Source: Sporosarcina sp. FSL K6-1522 (lineage in GTDB: Bacteria > Bacillota > Bacilli > Bacillales_A > Planococcaceae). Taken from it: DNA of 64,000 bases. Location of the stretch: positions 929,501 to 993,500 of the forward strand of contig NZ_CP152019.1 of NCBI RefSeq assembly GCF_038622445.1. Reading direction: 5' to 3'. Position numbers and translations under genes: made by a program. Positions 8,905-17,022 of this stretch are shown one piece after another; the first letter of the stretch is position 1; every line of letters begins with the position of its first letter. The notes beneath the pieces were generated by a model. The model saw only the letters and a list, made by a program, of their open reading frames with translations. It did not search any database and had not been told where the DNA came from.

Positions 8905-9321
8905 ATGTATATGCTACGAGGTCATCATCTTTTTTGTCTTTTGGGCTATCGGGGAATGGGCTATTCCCAAGAATACGTGGAAAATATGACATATTTGCAT
9001 CATACTCTGAGAAATAATCCTAAAACTAGAATTCAACTTGTAAAGGGTCCTGATCAGTTGTGTGAAAAGTATCCAAACTCAGGTGAATATCACTGCCAAA
9101 ACGATAATATTTATGAAAGAGATGCCGCGGTTTTGGAGAAATTAGGGCTTACAATTGGGCAAACTCTAACTTGGAGTGACATTGAATCACTCATTCAAAA
9201 GTCTATCGTCCCCTCCGATATTCAAGTTGTGTGTGAATCTTGTTCTTGGCGATCATATGGCGTTTGTGAAGAGGGCGTCCAAGAGATTCTTGACGGAAAG
9301 CGATTAAGGGAAGTTAAATAA
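8905..9321 (+). CDS. DUF1284 family protein, cysteine-rich
   Basis: A small cytoplasmic protein of 138 aa. It opens with the family motif MLRGHHLFCLLGYRGMGYS and contains paired cysteines (CEKYP...YHC and CESCSW...GVC), a pattern suggesting a metal or iron-sulfur site. No biochemical function is established that I know of. ATG at 8905 is used because GGGGGAAAG precedes it and the conserved part begins at once; the GTG at 8887 lies within the leader. It is a single gene with a palindrome in its promoter region, between a peptide exporter and a two-component system transcribed on the other strand. Confidence 0.8.
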   Translation: MYMLRGHHLFCLLGYRGMGYSQEYVENMTYLHHTLRNNPKTRIQLVKGPDQLCEKYPNSGEYHCQNDNIYERDAAVLEKLGLTIGQTLTWSDIESLIQKSIVPSDIQVVCESCSWRSYGVCEEGVQEILDGKRLREVK

Positions 9322-9406
9322 GCTTTCTCCGTTTGAATAAAAAATCATGCTACTACTAATACATTCAGTGCGACTAGAGGGTTTCTTAATCTACATTAGG
9401 CAATTG

Positions 9407-9446
9407 CAAAAAAGTCGAATCCCAGTATGTTAAGGAATCGACTTTT
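9407..9446 (-). terminator. Terminator of the two-component operon
   Basis: Read on the minus strand, AAAAGTCGATTCC and GGATTCGACTTTT form a long stem followed by a T-run, immediately after the kinase stop codon. Confidence 0.8.
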
Positions 9447-9451
9447 CTCGT

Positions 9452-10810
9452 TTAGTGAGCACTTTGCATACTTCTGATAATCATCCTTGTACCTCGTTCA
9501 CTCGTTTCAATCGTCCAGTCTAGCTGCATTTCCTTGAGCATCAAGGAAACGACGGAGAGACCGATTCCAATCCCTTGCTCGTTCGATTTCGCTTTCATCC
9601 CAGGTCCATGATCTTCAATCATAATCGTTTCGTTGTCGATTCGTATGGCTATAAACTGTCCACTTTTTGCATGTCGATAAATATTTTGGAAAAAGTTATC
9701 CAACACTCGATGAAACATTTGAGGATCTATTTCCCATAACAATTGTTTCTCAGGAATATCTAATTGGATATCGAAATGCAGATTCTCAAAAACGGGATAC
9801 CATGCAGCGAAAGAAGTGCGAATGAGTCGATTGATATCCACTTCCTCCGGATAGAATGGATATTTTCCTGTAGATAACAGTGTATAAGACAGTAAGTTTT
9901 CGATGAGTTCGCCCATATAACTTACTTTTTCATCGATAAAATCTAACGACTCCTGCCCTGATATACTGAGCGGTTCTTTCTTCAAGCGATAGGCATGTCC
10001 ACGAATTGTTGTCAGTGGCGTTCGCAAATCATGCGATAAATTTGCAATGAGCTCTTTTCGAAGTTTTTCTTCCTCTTGCTCGCGCATTCTACTAGCTTCT
10101 AGCTCATGAATCATGCGATTAAAAGATTGACCGAGACGTCCTATTTCGTCCTCTTTTGTTACCTCGATGGTTGATGGAATGCCACTGGCTTCAGGTACTG
10201 CCATCGCCTTTTGTAACTGTAGAAGTCTTTTGCGAATTCGATAAAAAAAGAGCATCGAAATGACAATAAAAAGAACGAGTATCATTAAGAGGGCAACAGG
10301 AAAAATATAATCGAAACTTTTGGTGAACGAATCATTTGGGTCAACCATCGCTGAACGTGGTAGTTGCAACACCATGAATCCATTGTCAGGATTGTCTCCT
10401 ATAAAAGCGACTGTTGTAAATGGGTCAATGGTGTATCCGCGATTTCTTTTTATAAAGTCCATCGCAAAAGCAGCTGACCACGTATCAGGCACGGATAGTG
10501 ATTCCGGAAAGGTATCTCTCGTTTTTCCAGATGGATCTACCCAATACATGTCCGCTTCTTGATAAATAGCTTTTAGTTCTTGTAGTTTATTGTACATCTG
10601 TTCTTCGGAAGCATTTGCTAATTCTTTGGCTGTATTATGCCACATGTTTTCTAAATCGGTACCATTATAATAGCGATTGGATGACTCTTCTTGATGAATA
10701 CTATTGTAAAAAATAATCGATAGAACGGGGATGGTGATAGGGATAATTGTCGTTGCTAGTAGAATAATCAACAAATATTGGAGTAATAAAGAGTTTCTTA
10801 ACTTTTTCAT
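9452..10810 (-). CDS. Sensor histidine kinase
   Basis: A membrane kinase of 452 aa. There is a helix at about 12-36, an extracytoplasmic domain of about 130 residues, a second helix at about 168-192, then a HAMP linker, the H-box LSHDLRTPL with phospho-acceptor His260, an N-box (LDNFFQNIYRHA) and G-boxes (DHGPGMK, GIGIGLSV). Its start overlaps the response-regulator stop by 4 bases, so the two are co-translated. The sensor domain gives no clear ligand. The lantibiotic-type exporter nearby makes antimicrobial peptide or envelope stress sensing plausible, but this is inference. Confidence 0.9.
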   Translation of the reverse strand: MKKLRNSLLLQYLLIILLATTIIPITIPVLSIIFYNSIHQEESSNRYYNGTDLENMWHNTAKELANASEEQMYNKLQELKAIYQEADMYWVDPSGKTRDTFPESLSVPDTWSAAFAMDFIKRNRGYTIDPFTTVAFIGDNPDNGFMVLQLPRSAMVDPNDSFTKSFDYIFPVALLMILVLFIVISMLFFYRIRKRLLQLQKAMAVPEASGIPSTIEVTKEDEIGRLGQSFNRMIHELEASRMREQEEEKLRKELIANLSHDLRTPLTTIRGHAYRLKKEPLSISGQESLDFIDEKVSYMGELIENLLSYTLLSTGKYPFYPEEVDINRLIRTSFAAWYPVFENLHFDIQLDIPEKQLLWEIDPQMFHRVLDNFFQNIYRHAKSGQFIAIRIDNETIMIEDHGPGMKAKSNEQGIGIGLSVVSLMLKEMQLDWTIETSERGTRMIIRSMQSAH

Positions 10811-11475
10811 TGCTTCACTCGATAGCCGATGCCGCGTATTGTCTCCACGATTTTTGGAGCGCTCGGATCTTCTTCAATCTTTTCTCTCAAGTAGCGAATA
10901 TGAACCATTAAGGTTTTATCCCCCTCTATATAAGACTCTCCCCACACAGCTTCGTAAAGCTGTTCCTTTGTTAAAATCTGATTGGGATGGCGCAATAAAT
11001 ACATGAAAATCTGATGCTGCTTGGCTGTCAAAAAGATCTCTTCTCCATCCTTTTTGACAATGCGGTTTTCTGTCAGATTGACGGTTAGATGTTTTAACTG
11101 AATCTCTTGAGACACTGCATGCTGATTTCTTCTAAATAACACATCAATTCTTGCGGCGAGTTCTTCAGGATGAAAAGGCTTTGTGACATAATCGTCGGCA
11201 AAACGTAGCCCTTGAAGTTTATCGTCAACAGCTGTTCGAGCTGACAACATGAGAATCGATACATTAGGGTGATGGTACTTTAAACGTTGACCAACTGTAA
11301 AACCATCAAGCCCTGGGAGCATTACATCCAAAATGACTACTTGTGCATCGCCAAGCGTTTCAATCGCTTTTTCCCCAGAGGTGAGCCAACGCACCGAATA
11401 GCCACGTTGCTCTAAGTCCTCTTTGACGATTGTACCAATCTCTAGATCATCTTCAATATACAATATTTCCTTCAA
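10807..11475 (-). CDS. OmpR/PhoB family response regulator
   Basis: A 222-aa regulator with a receiver domain (acidic pair Asp9/Asp10, phospho-acceptor Asp50, KPF Lys near 100) and a C-terminal winged helix (LLRHPNQILTKEQLYEAVWGES...VHIRYLREKIE). The start is TTG at 11475 behind AAAGGTGG. The loop normally reading GxxxGADDYxTKPF reads GLRFADDYVTKPF, one residue shorter than usual before the ADDY motif. It is paired with the downstream kinase; an upstream two-helix membrane protein gene is only 16 bases away and probably in the same operon. Confidence 0.92.
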   Translation of the reverse strand: MKEILYIEDDLEIGTIVKEDLEQRGYSVRWLTSGEKAIETLGDAQVVILDVMLPGLDGFTVGQRLKYHHPNVSILMLSARTAVDDKLQGLRFADDYVTKPFHPEELAARIDVLFRRNQHAVSQEIQLKHLTVNLTENRIVKKDGEEIFLTAKQHQIFMYLLRHPNQILTKEQLYEAVWGESYIEGDKTLMVHIRYLREKIEEDPSAPKIVETIRGIGYRVKQ

Positions 11476-11491
11476 CGCACACGCCCACCTT

Positions 11492-11689
11492 TCACTGTTC
11501 TTTGCCTTTTACCATCTGCTGACCGATTGCCCCGACGATTAGAATAATGAGCGAAGGGATGCTGTAGTCCCTAAAAAAGGTGATAAACGGAAGCTTCAAT
11601 ATCATAAAGACCATCGTAATAATACGTCCCGCTAATAATACCAGCCCGATGATGACCATCCAATCAAATATTTTTGATAAAAAATGCAT
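11492..11689 (-). CDS. Small two-helix membrane protein, unknown function
   Basis: About 65 aa beginning MHFLSKIFDWMV, with two hydrophobic segments separated by a short FRDYS turn and a short charged tail (MVKGKEQ). ATG at 11689 follows AAGGTG by 6 bases, so the longer 77-residue frame from 11725 is not needed. It is the first gene of the operon, 16 bases before the response regulator. Small membrane proteins in this position sometimes modulate kinases, but nothing in the sequence proves it. I do not recognise the family. Confidence 0.6.
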   Translation of the reverse strand: MHFLSKIFDWMVIIGLVLLAGRIITMVFMILKLPFITFFRDYSIPSLIILIVGAIGQQMVKGKEQ

Positions 11690-11739
11690 AGTGAACACCT
11701 TCTCATATATTTGTTTTATCTTCATTCAGCAGAAAACTC

Positions 11740-11935
11740 CACCTCGATAGGTGACGAGATGAATGCAGTTTTATTTCCTGTTCAGTGGGTGTTAAAACAC
11801 CAGCTGAACGAAGATAAAGCCTCCGGCGGATGTCACAGATTTTTTAGAGGAGCTTTTCGAACGAGCTCGAAAAAAATCTGGACGCAATTACGCCGAGGCG
11901 TAATTGATGAAATCCATCGTAGAAATCTATCGTAG
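11740..11935. repeat. Hairpin-rich intergenic repeat element
   Basis: This gene-free stretch holds several strong inverted repeats in series. TTCAG..GGTGTT pairs with AACACC..CTGAA (11781-11808), AGATTTTTT pairs with AAAAAAATCT (11837-11879), and CAATTACGCC-GA-GGCGTAATTG is perfect at 11885-11906. The base composition and modular hairpins look like a dispersed intergenic element rather than a promoter region. A shorter, related-looking piece with the phrase GTTCAGTGG occurs at 36684-36737. I recall similar elements from related genomes but could not check. Confidence 0.55.
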
Positions 11936-12070
11936 CATCTAAGTGTTCATTCCTCTACTTCATATAGTAGCTTGTTCGATATTTTTTCAATAATATTCCT
12001 GAAATCCGTTTATTTCCTTCTTTTCATTGTATAATAGAATTTCGATTGGAATGGATTTACAAAGTTGGTT

Positions 12071-12094
12071 AAAACGGAACTCTGTAAAGACGTC
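12071..12094 (+). promoter_or_regulatory. Possible ECF-type autoregulated promoter
   Basis: AAAAC (12071-12075) and CGTC (12091-12094), 15 bases apart, resemble the AAC / CGTC elements of ECF sigma promoters, where spacing is usually 16-17. It lies just upstream of an ECF sigma gene, so autoregulation is plausible but weakly supported. Confidence 0.35.
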
Positions 12095-12117
12095 AAAATG
12101 AGTAGGGAGTGTGTGAA

Positions 12118-12675
12118 ATGTTGAATACGATTTGCAGGGAATCGAAGCAACCGGATTGCGAGAGTTACAGGCGTATTTTTGAAACGTATTATGAGCGGGT
12201 CTATTATGCTGCATATTGCGTCATCAAAGATCCTGATTTGGCGCAGGACGTCGTGCAAGAAACCTTCATGAAGGCTTTTCAGCATTTGCACACGGTCGAG
12301 GATACAGAAAAAATAGGTGCATGGCTGTCGACCATTGCGACTCGAACGGCCATTGATCATTTACGTCGCATGAAAAGATGGAGTGATTGCACAATGGAGG
12401 ATGCCTTTTGGGAGCGAGAATGCTGCGCGTTGACGGTTGAAACCATTGTAGAAAACGCACTTCTTAAAGCATTGTTAATGAGGGAAATTGATAAACTAAA
12501 ACCGAATTATAAAGAAATATTGATCTTCCATTATCTTCATGACTTGAAGTATGAAGAAATCTCTAAGTTGTTAGATATGCATATTGGGACTGTGAAAACA
12601 CGAGTATCCCGTGCAAAAACCAAATTGAAAGAACTGATTGAGCAACAGCCTGAAATTATTGAGGTAATGCGATGA
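12118..12675 (+). CDS. ECF sigma factor (RNA polymerase sigma-70 family)
   Basis: A 185-aa protein with region 2 (YERVYYAAYCVIKDPDLAQDVVQETFMKAF) and region 4 (LKPNYKEILIFHYLHDLKYEEISKLLDMHIGTVKTRVSRAK), the two domains of extracytoplasmic-function sigma factors. ATG at 12118 lies 8 bases after GGGAG; the GTG at 12109 falls within that site. The next gene overlaps the stop by 4 bases and encodes a membrane-anchored esterase rather than an anti-sigma factor, which is unusual for ECF operons. The activating signal is unknown. Confidence 0.9.
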   Translation: MLNTICRESKQPDCESYRRIFETYYERVYYAAYCVIKDPDLAQDVVQETFMKAFQHLHTVEDTEKIGAWLSTIATRTAIDHLRRMKRWSDCTMEDAFWERECCALTVETIVENALLKALLMREIDKLKPNYKEILIFHYLHDLKYEEISKLLDMHIGTVKTRVSRAKTKLKELIEQQPEIIEVMR

Positions 12676-13679
12676 GGAAAATACTTGTGGCACTGTTCGT
12701 TTCGATATTCTCTATTGTTATGCTAACGGTCTTGTTATTTGTTGTTTCGCCAGTACCGACTTCTATGCTCATTCATAAATTATTTGAAGGTGGCATGGCG
12801 GTAGAGCCTGCTAACTACGCTGAAATTGAGCAGGGAACTCGTACGTACCAAGATGTATCTTATCAATCTGTTTATCAAGATGGTGATCTAGATATCATCA
12901 CGCCGAAAGAATTTGAAGGCAAGTTGCCGGTGATTTTTTGGGTGCATGGCGGTGCATTTTTGGGTGGTGATAAAGCCGACATTACCGAGTATGCCGTCCA
13001 GATTGCCAATGAAGGATACATCGTTGTCAATTTGAACTACGAATTGGCGCCAAGTGCAAAATATCCAACACCACTACTTCAGGTCAGTGAGGCTTATTCA
13101 TTTATCATGCAGGAAGCAGCTACTTATGGAATGAATATGGATCGTGTGTATTTTGCAGGAGATTCTGCTGGTGCACAAATTGTGAGCCAGTTTGTCAATG
13201 TGCAAGTGGAGCCGAGTTATGCGAAGGTAGCCAAGCTGGAAGCAATTGTTCTGCCTGAGACAATCGAGGGTGTACTGCTGTTTTGCGGGCCCTATGATGT
13301 GACGCGTTTTGGTGAAATTAGCGATAATGCGTTAGTCAGTTTCTTGTTCCGTAGAGTTGGTTGGGCATACCTAGGTGATCGAAATTGGCTAGACTCCGAT
13401 GAGGCGAAGGAAGCCTCTATTATTGAATATGTGTCTGAGAGCTTCCCTCCGACTTTCATTACAGACGGCAACACGGGTTCATTTGAAGATCAAGGAATAG
13501 AGCTTACACAAAAGTTGAAAGACAATGGCGTTTTTGTGCAGGATATTTTCTACTCGACGGAAGAAGCAGAATTTGGGCATGAATACCAGTTTGTCATGAA
13601 TACGCCGCAAGCTGAAAATACGTTTCAGGAAATGATGGCGTTTTTGAAGACTACTCAAGGCGATTCAGAGGAGAGATGA
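12672..13679 (+). CDS. Membrane-anchored alpha/beta hydrolase (HSL/acetyl-esterase type)
   Basis: A 335-aa protein with one N-terminal hydrophobic helix (residues ~5-25) and an extracytoplasmic hydrolase domain. The HGGA oxyanion motif is at 92-95, the nucleophile elbow GDSAG gives Ser165, and Asp265 and His303 complete a plausible triad, as in the hormone-sensitive-lipase family. It is translationally coupled to the ECF sigma factor (ATGA overlap at 12672). It may act on an envelope-associated or external ester or peptide; the substrate is not deducible. Whether it also modulates the sigma factor is open. Confidence 0.85.
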   Translation: MRKILVALFVSIFSIVMLTVLLFVVSPVPTSMLIHKLFEGGMAVEPANYAEIEQGTRTYQDVSYQSVYQDGDLDIITPKEFEGKLPVIFWVHGGAFLGGDKADITEYAVQIANEGYIVVNLNYELAPSAKYPTPLLQVSEAYSFIMQEAATYGMNMDRVYFAGDSAGAQIVSQFVNVQVEPSYAKVAKLEAIVLPETIEGVLLFCGPYDVTRFGEISDNALVSFLFRRVGWAYLGDRNWLDSDEAKEASIIEYVSESFPPTFITDGNTGSFEDQGIELTQKLKDNGVFVQDIFYSTEEAEFGHEYQFVMNTPQAENTFQEMMAFLKTTQGDSEER

Positions 13680-13711
13680 GCTACATACAATTCGATAAAT
13701 AATGTGAGAAC

Positions 13712-13756
13712 AAAGAAGGGAAACCTTGATGAATTCAATCAAGACTCCTTTTTTAA
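13712..13756 (+). terminator. Probable terminator of the sigma-esterase operon
   Basis: CTTGAT and ATCAAG flank a GAATTCA loop, with partly pairing AGGGA / TCCTT outside and a T-run after. The stem is moderate. Confidence 0.5.
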
Positions 13757-13894
13757 AAATTTTGATAGGAATGTTGGAATTGTTCTAAATATGACAAATT
13801 GATTGTTGAAAAACGGTGAACTTTCCCAATTATACTAGAATCCTTCTGTCGTTCCTTGGTATGATAGGGGGGACAATAGAAGGAGGAGATCGTT

Positions 13895-14869
13895 ATGAAA
13901 AGAACGTCGACTTTAGTTCTAGGTTTATTATTTGTCGTTGCATTAGTCGTTATTGGCGCAATGGCCAATCAATTGAAAAATAACAAAGAGTCCGCAACTG
14001 AACCCGCGGAAGAGCAAGTAGAAACACCAGGAAAAGTAGCAGGGGTTACGCATACGCCACCCTCGCTAGATGATGTACCAGAAGGACCTCTTGGCGAAGC
14101 GATTTTAAGAGGGTATGAGCTGACGAACGATACGTCTAATGTATTGCGATCGGAAGCGGCGTCTGTGGAAGATGGCGAAAGTCGTGTGAACGCGCTATCT
14201 TGTACGAGTTGTCACGCAGGTGCTGGATTAGAAGAAGATTCGTCTTCATTCGTAGGTGTATCGGCAGTTTATCCGATGTATATTCCACGTTCAGGTCAAA
14301 TTGTGACGTTGGAAGAGCGTATTAATGGTTGTATGGTACGCAGTATGGATGGCGAGAAGTTTGCCTCGGATGATGAAGATTTGGATGCAATGGTTGCTTA
14401 TTTGACGTATATTTCTGAAGGGATTCCGGTTGGAGCTGAGTTACCATGGCGTCATCAGAATAGCCTTGATGATTTGCCAACGCCAAGCGTAGCCGATGGT
14501 GAGGAATTGTATCAGCAATCTTGTATTGCTTGTCACGCTGGAGACGGGTCGGGTAACGGCTCGAATACAGGACCTGCTTTATGGGGTGAAGGCTCGTTCA
14601 ACGATGGTGCAGGTATGGCGCGGATGACAAAAATGGCAGGTTATATTCAAAATAATATGCCAGTTGGCGCTGAAAAAACATTAACTGACCAAGAAGCAAG
14701 TGACCTTGCAGCCTTCATTTTATCGCAAGATCGTCCAGAGTGGGAAAACCACGACAAAGACTGGCCAAATGGTAACCGCCCAACAGATATTATGACGAAG
14801 GAACGTCGTCAACAAGTGCAAGACGGTACAATTGATTGGGATGAAGTGCTAGGGAAGAATAAACAATAA
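13895..14869 (+). CDS. Membrane-anchored dihaem cytochrome c, TsdA (thiosulfate dehydrogenase)-like
   Basis: A 324-aa protein with an uncleaved-looking N-terminal anchor (residues ~7-25) and two haem c sites, CTSCH (103-107) and CIACH (210-214). Between them ERINGCMVRSMDGEKF, with Cys146, matches the region that supplies the unusual axial Cys to haem 1 in TsdA-type thiosulfate dehydrogenases; Met ligands such as NNMPVG occur after haem 2. Family assignment is from motif memory. It would oxidise thiosulfate to tetrathionate or the reverse, outside the membrane. AGAAGGAGGAG precedes the ATG. It is a single-gene unit with its own terminator; no sox genes are near. Confidence 0.78.
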   Translation: MKRTSTLVLGLLFVVALVVIGAMANQLKNNKESATEPAEEQVETPGKVAGVTHTPPSLDDVPEGPLGEAILRGYELTNDTSNVLRSEAASVEDGESRVNALSCTSCHAGAGLEEDSSSFVGVSAVYPMYIPRSGQIVTLEERINGCMVRSMDGEKFASDDEDLDAMVAYLTYISEGIPVGAELPWRHQNSLDDLPTPSVADGEELYQQSCIACHAGDGSGNGSNTGPALWGEGSFNDGAGMARMTKMAGYIQNNMPVGAEKTLTDQEASDLAAFILSQDRPEWENHDKDWPNGNRPTDIMTKERRQQVQDGTIDWDEVLGKNKQ

Positions 14870-14881
14870 TACGAGAGATTG

Positions 14882-14917
14882 AAAGCCAGGTTCTGCGTCG
14901 AGAACCTGGCTTTTTTA
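14882..14917. terminator. Bidirectional terminator between cytochrome and PNP genes
   Basis: AAAGCCAGGTTCT (14882-14894) pairs perfectly with AGAACCTGGCTTT (14901-14913), flanked by T-runs suited to the + strand and, less well, the - strand. Confidence 0.9.
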
Positions 14918-14928
14918 AATGGTACTTA

Positions 14929-15747
14929 TTAGATTTCTTGTAAAACGTTTTTAATAAGATGTACAAACGCATTGCGAGATTTAGCAGCTACTGCAATAAC
15001 ATCTTCATGACTTAAAGGTTCATCTAAAATGCCAGATGCCATATTGGTTAAGCAAGATATACCGAGCACCTTCAGCCCAGCGTGAGTTGCGACAGTTGCT
15101 TCAGGTACAGTTGACATCCCGATGGCATCGCCACCTAAAATACGAATCATACGGATTTCAGCGGGCGTTTCATAAACAGGGCCACTCCACCAACCGTAAA
15201 CGCCTTCTCGCAAAGTAATATTATGCTTCTTGGCTACTTGCAACGCTGTATTTCTCAACTCACGATTATAAATTTCTGAAGCGTCTGGGAAGCGTGTGCC
15301 TAAGTCGTCATTGTTTTTACCGATTAAAGGGTTAATGCCCACTAAATTCAGATGATCTGTAATTAACATCAATTCACCTGGGTTAAAGTCTGTATTTACC
15401 GCACCGCAAGCATTTGTGATGATCAATTTATCGATACCTAATGCTTTCATAACGCGAACAGGGAAGGTAACTTCATCTAAAGAGTAGCCTTCATAAAAGT
15501 GATAGCGACCTTTCATTGCCACCACTGTTTTCCCTGCTAATTGCCCAATGACTAATTCATTGGCATGGCCTACTGCATCAGACTTCGAGAAAAAAGGAAT
15601 GTCCTCGTAGGGAATAACAACGCTGTTTTCAATTTCGTCGGCAAGATTGCCAAGTCCAGATCCTAGAATAATCCCGATTTCAGGAACGACTTTTGTTTTA
15701 CTTACGATATAATTTTTTGCTTCTACAATCTCTGCTGTTTTATGCAT
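14929..15747 (-). CDS. punA: Purine nucleoside phosphorylase (trimeric PNP family)
   Basis: A 272-aa enzyme that cleaves purine (deoxy)nucleosides with phosphate in purine salvage. The phosphate loop GSGLGNLADEI, the GRYHFYEGY block, the NACGAVN and ISCLTNMASGI segments are all typical. One part of the substrate pocket is unusual: the block normally close to GVSGPSYETPAE reads GWWSGPVYETPAE, with two tryptophans and Val in place of Ser. ATG at 15747 is used because TTGGAGGCC lies 8 bases before it. The gene starts inside the 3' end of the AlaX-like gene (8-base overlap), implying coupling. Confidence 0.92.
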   Translation of the reverse strand: MHKTAEIVEAKNYIVSKTKVVPEIGIILGSGLGNLADEIENSVVIPYEDIPFFSKSDAVGHANELVIGQLAGKTVVAMKGRYHFYEGYSLDEVTFPVRVMKALGIDKLIITNACGAVNTDFNPGELMLITDHLNLVGINPLIGKNNDDLGTRFPDASEIYNRELRNTALQVAKKHNITLREGVYGWWSGPVYETPAEIRMIRILGGDAIGMSTVPEATVATHAGLKVLGISCLTNMASGILDEPLSHEDVIAVAAKSRNAFVHLIKNVLQEI

Positions 15748-16951
15748 GAGTTGGGCCTCCAATTTGTTTTAAAGTGTCTTCCATTGCTAGTAGTAAGTCG
15801 GCCGTAGCTAGTGTCTTTTCGCCACCGCCTTGAACAAAGGCATCGTTCCCACCGCCTTTGCCATTGATAAGGGGAAGCACAATAGCTGAAATTTGTTTCA
15901 TGCTCATTTCTACAGAAGCGCCTCGTGCAGCGACAAACTGCAAACAGTCATCAGTGTCTGCAACGAGAAGGGCGATGACACTAGCTTGTTCTGTAACGAG
16001 TAATTTAGCGAGTTTCTGTAATTGTTGGACGGTTCGACCGGCAAACACCGCTTTTACAATGTTTTGCTGTTGTGTGTTCAAAAGTGCTTTTGCTTCAAAT
16101 GCGAGTAAAGCTTCCTGTGCTTCCTCCAACGATTTTTCAAGGGAATGATTCGTTTTTAGTAGTTTTTGCGCGGCTTCGGCAACACCGTTTCCGGGGGCAC
16201 TTAACAAGCGCGATGTTTCTGTAAGCGCATAATTTTTCTGATGCAACTGCTGTAACACGCGTTCTCCGCAGACAAAATGCACGCGTATTTTTCGCTTTTG
16301 CTTTTCGGTCGATAAAATCTTCAGTGCACGTACTTGTCCCGTTGAACTTGGATGTGTTCCGCCGCAGCCGTTATCATCGAAGTTTGGAATGATGACAAGC
16401 CGTATTTCATCCGTTACCGTAAGTTGTTTACGAAGCGCATACTGCCCAAGCTCATCCTCCGTGATCCACTTCGTTTCAATGGGTCTGTTCTCTAAGATCA
16501 TCGCATTTGCCAATCGTTCCACCGCATCCAATTGCTCAGGTGAAACTTCCTCCACATCCAAATCAATCGACACGAGCTCTTTTCCTAAATGGAAACTAAT
16601 CGTTGGAAAATCGTATAACTCGACAAAAGCAGCTGACAGGATATGTTGCCCCGCATGTTGTTGCATATGATCGAAACGACGCTCCCAATCAATACTACCC
16701 ACAATCTCATCTGTATTATCAACGCTTGCTGCCATAGTATGACGTATTTCGCCATCTACATCCTCAACATGAAGAACGGGAATCCCATTCAATGTTCCTA
16801 GATCGCTTGGCTGGCCGCCGCCTTCGGGATAAAAAGCCGTATTGTCCAATACGACATACGGTTGTCCATCTGCATCTTGTGTAGCTTTGCTTATATGTGT
16901 AGTAAACGTTTTGCAATAGGGATCTACATAATACAAACGATCTTTTAACAT
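15740..16951 (-). CDS. AlaX-L type alanyl-tRNA editing protein with DHHA1 domain
   Basis: A 403-aa stand-alone relative of the AlaRS editing half. The N-terminal beta-barrel (NTAFYPEGGGQPSDLG) is followed by the zinc/active-site pairs HMQQHAGQH and CGGTHPSSTG (HxxxH and CxxxH), then a coiled coil and a C-terminal DHHA1 domain ending GGKGGGNDAFVQGGG. It should hydrolyse mischarged Ser- or Gly-tRNA-Ala in the cytoplasm. It is the first gene of a two-gene operon with punA. Its upstream region carries a half-terminator sequence that is also found at 19.1 kb. Confidence 0.92.
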   Translation of the reverse strand: MLKDRLYYVDPYCKTFTTHISKATQDADGQPYVVLDNTAFYPEGGGQPSDLGTLNGIPVLHVEDVDGEIRHTMAASVDNTDEIVGSIDWERRFDHMQQHAGQHILSAAFVELYDFPTISFHLGKELVSIDLDVEEVSPEQLDAVERLANAMILENRPIETKWITEDELGQYALRKQLTVTDEIRLVIIPNFDDNGCGGTHPSSTGQVRALKILSTEKQKRKIRVHFVCGERVLQQLHQKNYALTETSRLLSAPGNGVAEAAQKLLKTNHSLEKSLEEAQEALLAFEAKALLNTQQQNIVKAVFAGRTVQQLQKLAKLLVTEQASVIALLVADTDDCLQFVAARGASVEMSMKQISAIVLPLINGKGGGNDAFVQGGGEKTLATADLLLAMEDTLKQIGGPTHA

Positions 16952-16993
16952 GTTATCGACTCCCGCTAGTTGATATTTTTATTTTAACACGAA

Positions 16994-17022
16994 AAGAAAA
17001 AAGAGAGGTTCTTTTGAGTCGA
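16994..17022 (+). repeat. Left copy of duplicated half-terminator
   Basis: The 24-base stretch AAAAAGAGAGGTTCTTTTGA plus GTCG here also occurs at 19108-19131 (with a one-base A-run difference further upstream). At the right copy it is one arm of a complete terminator; here the second arm is missing. The two copies bound the 2.1-kb island of small orphan genes. Confidence 0.6.
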
